This document shows, piece after piece, positions 41,618 through 43,188 of a stretch of 43,188 nt of DNA; position 1 is the stretch's first letter; each line of letters starts with the position of its first letter. The position numbers were made by a program, and so were the translations under genes. Source of the stretch: Dietzia massiliensis (GTDB lineage Bacteria; Actinomycetota; Actinomycetes; Mycobacteriales; Mycobacteriaceae); assembly GCF_018390595.1 (NCBI RefSeq), contig NZ_JAHBAV010000027.1, forward strand, positions 1 through 43,188, written 5' to 3'. The notes under the pieces were generated by a model. The model did no database searches. It had not been told where the DNA came from and saw only the letters and a list, made by a program, of their open reading frames with translations.

Positions 41618-43188
41618 ATGTGCGCGCGCCCCGCTCGCGAGGCCGAACTCCGACGGCCCGACACCATCCGCGCGCGAGACGAGAAAGGCACCGCCCTGTC
41701 CACCACAGATGTCACCACCGAAGACGTAGACGGCATGGCCACGACGACCGCGGTCGTCGACGCCCCCTCCTCCGACTCCTCCCCCAGCTTCGCCGAGCTC
41801 GGCGTCCGACCCGAGATCGTCACCGCCCTCGCCGAGCGCGGGATCACCCACACGTTCGCCATCCAGGAACTCACCCTTCCGCTCGCCCTGGCCGGCTCGG
41901 ACCTCATCGGTCAGGCCCGCACCGGCATGGGAAAGACCTACGGGTTCGGCGTTCCACTCCTGCACCGCATCTCCACCGGCGAGGCGACCCGTGAACTCGA
42001 CGGCACGCCCCGCGCGCTGGTGATCGTGCCCACCCGCGAGCTGTGCCTCCAGGTCACCCAGGACCTCAAGATCGCCGCCACCGGGCTCACCGCGCCCACC
42101 GACTCGGGCACCCGCCCCCTCAAGGTCCTCGCGATCTACGGCGGCACACCGTACGAGCAGCAGACCGAGGCGCTCGAGAAGGGCGTCGACGTGGTCGTGG
42201 GCACCCCCGGGCGCCTGCTCGACCTGGCCAACCAGTCCAAGCTCGTGCTCGGCAAGGTCGAGGCCCTGGTCCTGGACGAGGCCGACGAGATGCTCGACCT
42301 GGGCTTCCTGCCGGACATCGAGAAGCTGCTGCGCATGGTGCCCGAGAAGCGGCAGACCATGCTCTTCTCCGCCACCATGCCGGGGCCGATCATCACCCTG
42401 GCCCGCACGTTCCTCACCAAGCCCACGCACATCCGCGCCGAGGCCGCCGACTCCGGGGCGACCCACGAGAACACCACCCAGCACGTCTACCGGGCGCATT
42501 CGCTGGACAAGCCCGAGGTCGTGGCGCGGATCCTGCAGGCCGAGGGCCGCGGGGCCACCATGATCTTCTGCCGCACCAAGCGCACCGCCCAGAAGCTCGC
42601 CGACGATCTCGCCGAGCGCGGCTTCCGCGTGGGCGCGATCCACGGCGACCTCGGCCAGGGCGCGCGTGAGAAGTCGCTCAAGGCGTTCCGCTCCGGCGAC
42701 GTCGACGTCCTCGTCGCCACCGACGTCGCGGCCCGCGGCATCGACGTCGACGACGTCACCCACGTCATCAACTACCAGTGCCCCGAGGACGAGAAGACCT
42801 ACGTCCACCGCATCGGCCGCACCGGCCGCGCCGGACGCACAGGCGTCGCGGTGACGCTCGTCGACTGGGACGACCTGCCCCGCTGGGGACTGATCGACAA
42901 GGCCCTCGGACTCGACTTCGGCGAGCCCGCCGAGACCTACTCCACCTCGCCCCACCTGCGCAGCGACCTCGGCATCCCCGAGAGCGCCGGAGGGCGGATC
43001 GGCGCCCCCACCGGCACCGGGTCCGGCCGCCGCACCGAGGACCGTGGCGCTCGCGGGTCCGGCCGCGAGTCGGGCTCCGGATCGCGCCCCGCGCGCAGGC
43101 GCACCCGCGGCGGCAGGTCCGGAGAGGACGCGTCCTCGACGTCCGCCCCCGCCACCGATTCCCCCACCGCATCCGGCGACGCGGACTC
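41618..43188 (+). CDS. rhlE: DEAD-box RNA helicase, RhlE-like, cut by the window end
   Basis: The gene runs off the window; 523 codons are visible. Motifs in order: Q-motif FAIQELTLPLAL, Walker A ARTGMGKT (about 100-107), PTREL, GTPGRLLDL, DEAD (220-223), SATMP, IFCRTK, ATDVAARGIDV and HRIGRTGRAGR. The start is uncertain. ATG at 41618 has a weak ribosome-binding site. A CTG at 41696, giving a natural-looking MSTTDVTTE if read as Met, has GAAAGG seven bases upstream. ATG at 41735 is a third option. After the helicase core the protein becomes Gly/Arg/Ser-rich, as in many RNA-binding tails. It corresponds to M. tuberculosis Rv3211. The function is RNA remodelling, probably in ribosome assembly or RNA decay. 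Confidence 0.9.
   Translation, partial: MCARPAREAELRRPDTIRARDEKGTALSTTDVTTEDVDGMATTTAVVDAPSSDSSPSFAELGVRPEIVTALAERGITHTFAIQELTLPLALAGSDLIGQARTGMGKTYGFGVPLLHRISTGEATRELDGTPRALVIVPTRELCLQVTQDLKIAATGLTAPTDSGTRPLKVLAIYGGTPYEQQTEALEKGVDVVVGTPGRLLDLANQSKLVLGKVEALVLDEADEMLDLGFLPDIEKLLRMVPEKRQTMLFSATMPGPIITLARTFLTKPTHIRAEAADSGATHENTTQHVYRAHSLDKPEVVARILQAEGRGATMIFCRTKRTAQKLADDLAERGFRVGAIHGDLGQGAREKSLKAFRSGDVDVLVATDVAARGIDVDDVTHVINYQCPEDEKTYVHRIGRTGRAGRTGVAVTLVDWDDLPRWGLIDKALGLDFGEPAETYSTSPHLRSDLGIPESAGGRIGAPTGTGSGRRTEDRGARGSGRESGSGSRPARRRTRGGRSGEDASSTSAPATDSPTASGDAD

Noticed and set aside
1..43188. CRISPR arrays, insertion sequences, prophage or toxin-antitoxin genes
   Set aside because: No regularly spaced repeats, transposase or phage motifs, or paired small toxin-antitoxin frames were seen on either strand.

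Overview
The window is very GC-rich and densely coded, mostly on the minus strand. It comes from a mycolic-acid actinobacterium (order Mycobacteriales). The main evidence is the tmRNA tag ending QRDYALAA, an adnA-adnB pair, uvrD2 with a four-cysteine motif, a DUF3107/DUF3152/TIGR02569 neighbourhood, and a gene order recalled from Mycobacterium tuberculosis (Rv3100c-Rv3105c, Rv3139-Rv3140, Rv3193c-Rv3211). Gene content and codon use would fit Dietzia or a close relative. The genus is an inference, not something read directly.

Left part (1-10.7 kb). The tail of an unrecognised, probably accessory gene lies next to ssrA (tmRNA, minus). Reading in the direction of transcription, a minus-strand block then runs prfB - mscS-like channel - proline/glutamine-rich membrane protein - ftsE - ftsX - smpB - EamA transporter - ssrA. 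Several junctions have overlapping stop/start codons. The block combines translation termination and ribosome rescue (RF2, SmpB, tmRNA) with the FtsEX divisome ABC complex. Divergent from prfB are an inositol-monophosphatase-family gene and a pair of acyl-CoA dehydrogenases (fadE24/fadE23-like) behind a small inverted repeat.

Middle (10.7-18.6 kb). This part holds a secreted chymotrypsin-like protease, a TetR regulator divergent from a long-chain-type acyl-CoA dehydrogenase with a double palindromic operator between them, and a class B flavin monooxygenase-like protein. It also holds two identical initiator tRNA-fMet genes, each with its own hairpin terminator, and a giant UPF0182 membrane protein.

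Right part (18.6-43.2 kb). This closely matches the M. tuberculosis Rv3194c-Rv3211 order: PDZ-Lon-like membrane protease, DUF2342 zincin, YgjP-type metallopeptidase, a ThiF/TOMM cyclodehydratase-like protein, ABC1 kinase, uvrD2, mycoredoxin-like glutaredoxin, nudC, K+ channel with RCK domain, adnB-adnA, an MFS transporter, a TIGR02569 protein, a MoeZ-like adenylyltransferase/rhodanese, a DUF3152 zinc protease, a TetR regulator, DUF3107 and an RhlE-like DEAD-box helicase cut by the window end. Differences from the mycobacterial order are the lack of whiB7 between the ABC1 kinase and uvrD2, and an MFS gene where lipV/Rv3204 would lie.

The best candidate for an undescribed system is the 18.6-24.5 kb neighbourhood. 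There, three peptidase-like proteins, an orphan cyclodehydratase-like E1 protein and an ABC1 kinase are clustered with no known substrate peptide. No CRISPR array, insertion sequence, prophage or replication origin was seen.
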